Source: Eucalyptus grandis
Lineage: Eukaryota; Streptophyta; Magnoliopsida; Myrtales; Myrtaceae
NCBI RefSeq assembly: GCF_016545825.1
Contig: NC_052618.1
Span: 47,934,196 to 47,998,195 of the forward strand
Direction: 5' to 3'
DNA: 64,000 nucleotides
The notes beneath the pieces are model-generated. The model had not been told where the DNA came from and ran no database searches. It saw nothing but the letters and a program-made list of their open reading frames with translations. Made by a program: the position numbers and the translations under genes. Shown piece after piece: positions 61,601 to 64,000 of this stretch; position 1 is the stretch's first letter, and every line of letters starts with the position of its first letter.

Positions 61601-63412
61601 ATAAGACGTGCTATCTTTACTTCCATGACAACTTGTGCTAAAATGAATCAGATTGCTGAACGAAAAGCTTTCTGATAGATTTCTCACCATTGCCTTCTTT
61701 GAGTAAATACTCCTGTAGGTAAATGCAAGATTTGAGATCATTGCACTGATGAAGCCAGTCCAGTTGAAAGAAAGCTCAGTTAAAGAAGCCATCGACACAC
61801 CTGAGACAATATAATTGATACCATTTATATAAAAAATCTAATCAGTTTCAACTACTTTGGATTCAAAAAAAAAAGAAGGCAGAATAAAACTCAGGTGTGT
61901 CACAAGCATGAGTAAGCATTAAGCAGCAAAAACTAAATCCACAACTAACCTATTACAACAGGAGCCAGTGATAGCCACAGGGAGAGTGGGATCTGGTGGC
62001 CCAGAATGAACTGAGAAGCAGCCGCATTGCAGAATGGCTCAAGGGCTGTTAATGGAATGACAAGAAAAACAATCAATGAGAGAAACTACATCTTACACTT
62101 ATCAAAAGAATTGCATGAGACTACAGAGCATTAGTTAAAGCAGAGGATCGCCTTGAGCACAACCCTTCTGCTGTTAAGAACCTAAAGTATCTAAATAGCT
62201 AATAACAAGAGCTACTAGCACCTATGGTAGCGGTGTGCAGTTGAATGTCATTCATCCTGCTTATGCTAAAAGAGTGAACTCACGTCTGCAAACATGATGA
62301 TCTTTTTTTGACTCTGCTTACCTTTGATGGTATGCGTAAAGGATACGGCAACTGCTGCAAAAGACACATTGGACATGACGTGTCCTAGGGCATGGCATAT
62401 AGCAACAGGAGTCAGCAACGCTAAGAGCTCCTTATCAATTGGCTGTTCAAGTGAGGAAAGCATGTCAATTGAATTTTAGTGGGATGATGCGCAGTGGCTA
62501 AGGACAAACACTCGGAGCATTGAACTTACTGCTCGTTTGGGCAGACCAACGGCCCAACTAACCAGACAATATACAACTCCAACGAGAAGATGTATGACAG
62601 AAACGAAGCTGCAGGACGGAAAAGGAGCGTGATCATGCATGGGAACAAAACATGCCAAAAATTAAAGTCTGCCCTTCTGGCGTTAGCATTGATTCAAGTA
62701 ACTGGAAATCGATATATGTTCCACAGAGGAAGTGAATCAGTGAGGACAACATACTATGGATACGGGAAATAGTTATAGACCTTCTTGTTCAGTATGTTGA
62801 AGATGACATTCAAGAAGTACCTGCATTAAAAGAAAATACCACACGGTTATTTCCTCTCTTTTCTTTTTTTTTCAGCAAGCGGTCACATTGTTATTTCAGT
62901 CCTCAATCTTCTTTGTGGTTTTCTTCTACTTCTAATTTTCAGCCATGAGAAGCAGATGATCATAGTTCAGTGCAAATTACACAGGATCACCGCATTTTCA
63001 TTAAAATTATGACGACCAAACTTAAAATGAAGGCTCGAGGCTCGGAGATTCTCAAAATAAAACTTCAGCGCTGCATTAATGATTGTTAGCTGGGAATAAT
63101 GAAGAAAGAAGTCTTTGAAAGAGCATCTTCAGATTGAGTATTACTGCACTTGAATTAGCAGCCTTGTGCTGATACGATGCAAGGACATGACGAAGATTCA
63201 ATTCAACCATCTAAAGACCTTTTTAAGTGGACTATCATGACATTATGACACAAAACAGAATGAAATCACATACCACATGAAGAAAAAAAAGCCAGTAACA
63301 AGTGCCGGGTATCTTTCTCCGAAGCTTTGGGATGGCTTTGCTAGCCTGCACTCAGCATTAACCCATATTCAGAATACCCAGAAAGGGCAAAAAGACCAGA
63401 ATACGAACAGAC
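58650..63412. repeat. segmental duplication, copy B (partner 36275-40945)
   Basis: Colinear with 36275-40945 from TGCTCAAACGCTCGATATC-like flank through the entire TPT gene body to intron 1. Both coding and intron sequence are alike, so the duplication was of genomic DNA. Copy B keeps all splice sites. Confidence 0.88.
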
Positions 63413-63824
63413 AAAACACCCAAGAAAATCCCATCTTTATCCTTTTCCCGCCCCTGTTCCATTTAATTCAGCAACAAACACAGAGGAAACGAAGCGAAAC
63501 TAAAGAGAGATGCTCCCACCCATCGGGAACTCCAACCTCCCTGCCCTCCGCGTCCGCCGCCGCCGCCGCTCTGGCGACCGGGGAATCGGCGAGACGCCGC
63601 CGTCTAAACGGCCCGCCCCCGCCAGCAAACCTCAGAGGCTCCGGCGACGGCTCCGGCGAAGGCGACAAGGCAAGGCGCGACGCGTTGCCAGCGAAACTAC
63701 TCCTTCGAGTCCTGAGCAGAACGGAAGCAGCCGAGGCGGCGCGGGTCGTCAGGTACAGGGACGACATCCTGGAGCCGGAGGCGCCGAACGACGGAGAGAG
63801 AACCGGGCTGGCGGTCGACGACAT
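60407..63824 (-). CDS. TPT: chloroplast triose-phosphate/phosphate translocator (TPT), copy B
   Basis: Eleven exons (63824-63520, 63345-63274, 62820-62755, 62608-62530, 62442-62322, 62045-61950, 61800-61688, 61462-61385, 61220-61104, 60719-60620, 60510-60407) join in phase to 416 residues. TPT exports triose phosphate and 3-PGA from chloroplasts in exchange for phosphate, across the inner envelope. Residues 1 to about 105 are Ser/Ala/Arg-rich with almost no acidic residues until the end, a typical transit peptide; a stop codon precedes the ATG in frame. Mature-protein blocks are [29 protein letters not shown] (substrate-site Lys138/Lys139), [57 protein letters not shown] and [18 protein letters not shown] (Lys370/Arg371, the known substrate-binding pair). 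The exon 1 donor (GG then GTGGGA) is the weakest junction. The C-terminus, ANIEGRNG, is a little shorter than usual. Confidence 0.93.
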
Positions 63825-63963
63825 GGGTCCCGGTCAAAACGGAGAGAGGAAGCTGCGAAAGCGAGAGTTTCCTCAAAGAAGGTCGCTATAAGGGGCAGGG
63901 CAGAAGAAGGAGACAATGCTAACAGCGATGGAATCAAGAAAGTCGAGCTCGAAGCCGAGACGA

Positions 63964-63971
63964 CTTATATA
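63964..63971 (-). promoter_or_regulatory. candidate TATA box of the TPT gene
   Basis: On the minus strand the word TATATAAG occurs 140 bp upstream of the TPT ATG. Position and sequence fit a plant core promoter. No transcription start evidence is available. Confidence 0.4.
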
Positions 63972-64000
63972 AAAATAAAGGCAGTCGTGGTTCATTGATT

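Noticed and set aside
63277..63998. Plus-strand ORFs rich in Arg, Ala and Glu near the window end
   Set aside because: They are shadows of the TPT transit-peptide exon and leader on the minus strand.

Overview
The window is nuclear DNA of a flowering plant, almost certainly a eudicot. It has intron-rich genes with GT-AG splice sites, a chloroplast-targeted translocator, plasmodesmal and phytohormone-signalling proteins, Ty1/copia LTR retrotransposons and Tourist-like elements with TTA/TAA target duplications. A woody eudicot such as Eucalyptus is possible, but this is an impression the sequence does not prove. All gene models were built by hand from splice signals, reading phase and recognised family motifs.

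Layout. 1-8 kb: no recognised gene, AT-rich, with one GC-cored Tourist-like element (2500-3310) and an orphan block of three CACGTG boxes (4871-5011). 8-18 kb: a Ninja/AFP repressor of ABA/jasmonate signalling (+) with a dense ABRE cluster in its promoter, a secreted glycerophosphodiester phosphodiesterase (+, eight exons), and convergent to it a Ser-rich protein with a Cys/Trp-rich repeat tail (-, three exons). 19.6-24.9 kb: a large purple acid phosphatase (-), whose first exon is lost in a 100-N assembly gap. 25.6-28.4 kb: a ureide permease (-). 29.98-35.53 kb: a full-length but frameshifted copia element with 5-bp TSDs. 36-42 kb: a decayed triose-phosphate/phosphate translocator (TPT) copy whose transit-peptide exon is inverted, joined to a broken fragment of the ureide permease. 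42.8-44.2 kb: an intronless GPR107/108-type (Lung-7TM) membrane protein (-). 45.7-51.2 kb: an old copia element (-) with nested insertions, followed by a Tourist-like element. 54.2-56.1 kb: a plasmodesmata callose-binding X8/GPI protein (-). 56.8-57.5 kb: another Tourist-like element. 60.4-63.8 kb: the apparently intact TPT gene (-, eleven exons).

Themes. Two genes fit phosphate recovery (phosphodiesterase, purple acid phosphatase) and two are metabolite transporters (ureide permease, TPT); their proximity need not mean co-regulation. The main structural story is a roughly 5-kb segmental duplication (about 36.3-40.9 kb against 58.65-63.4 kb). One TPT copy keeps every splice site and frame. 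The other shows inversion, splice-donor loss, frameshift, a lost substrate-binding lysine and a local tandem duplication.
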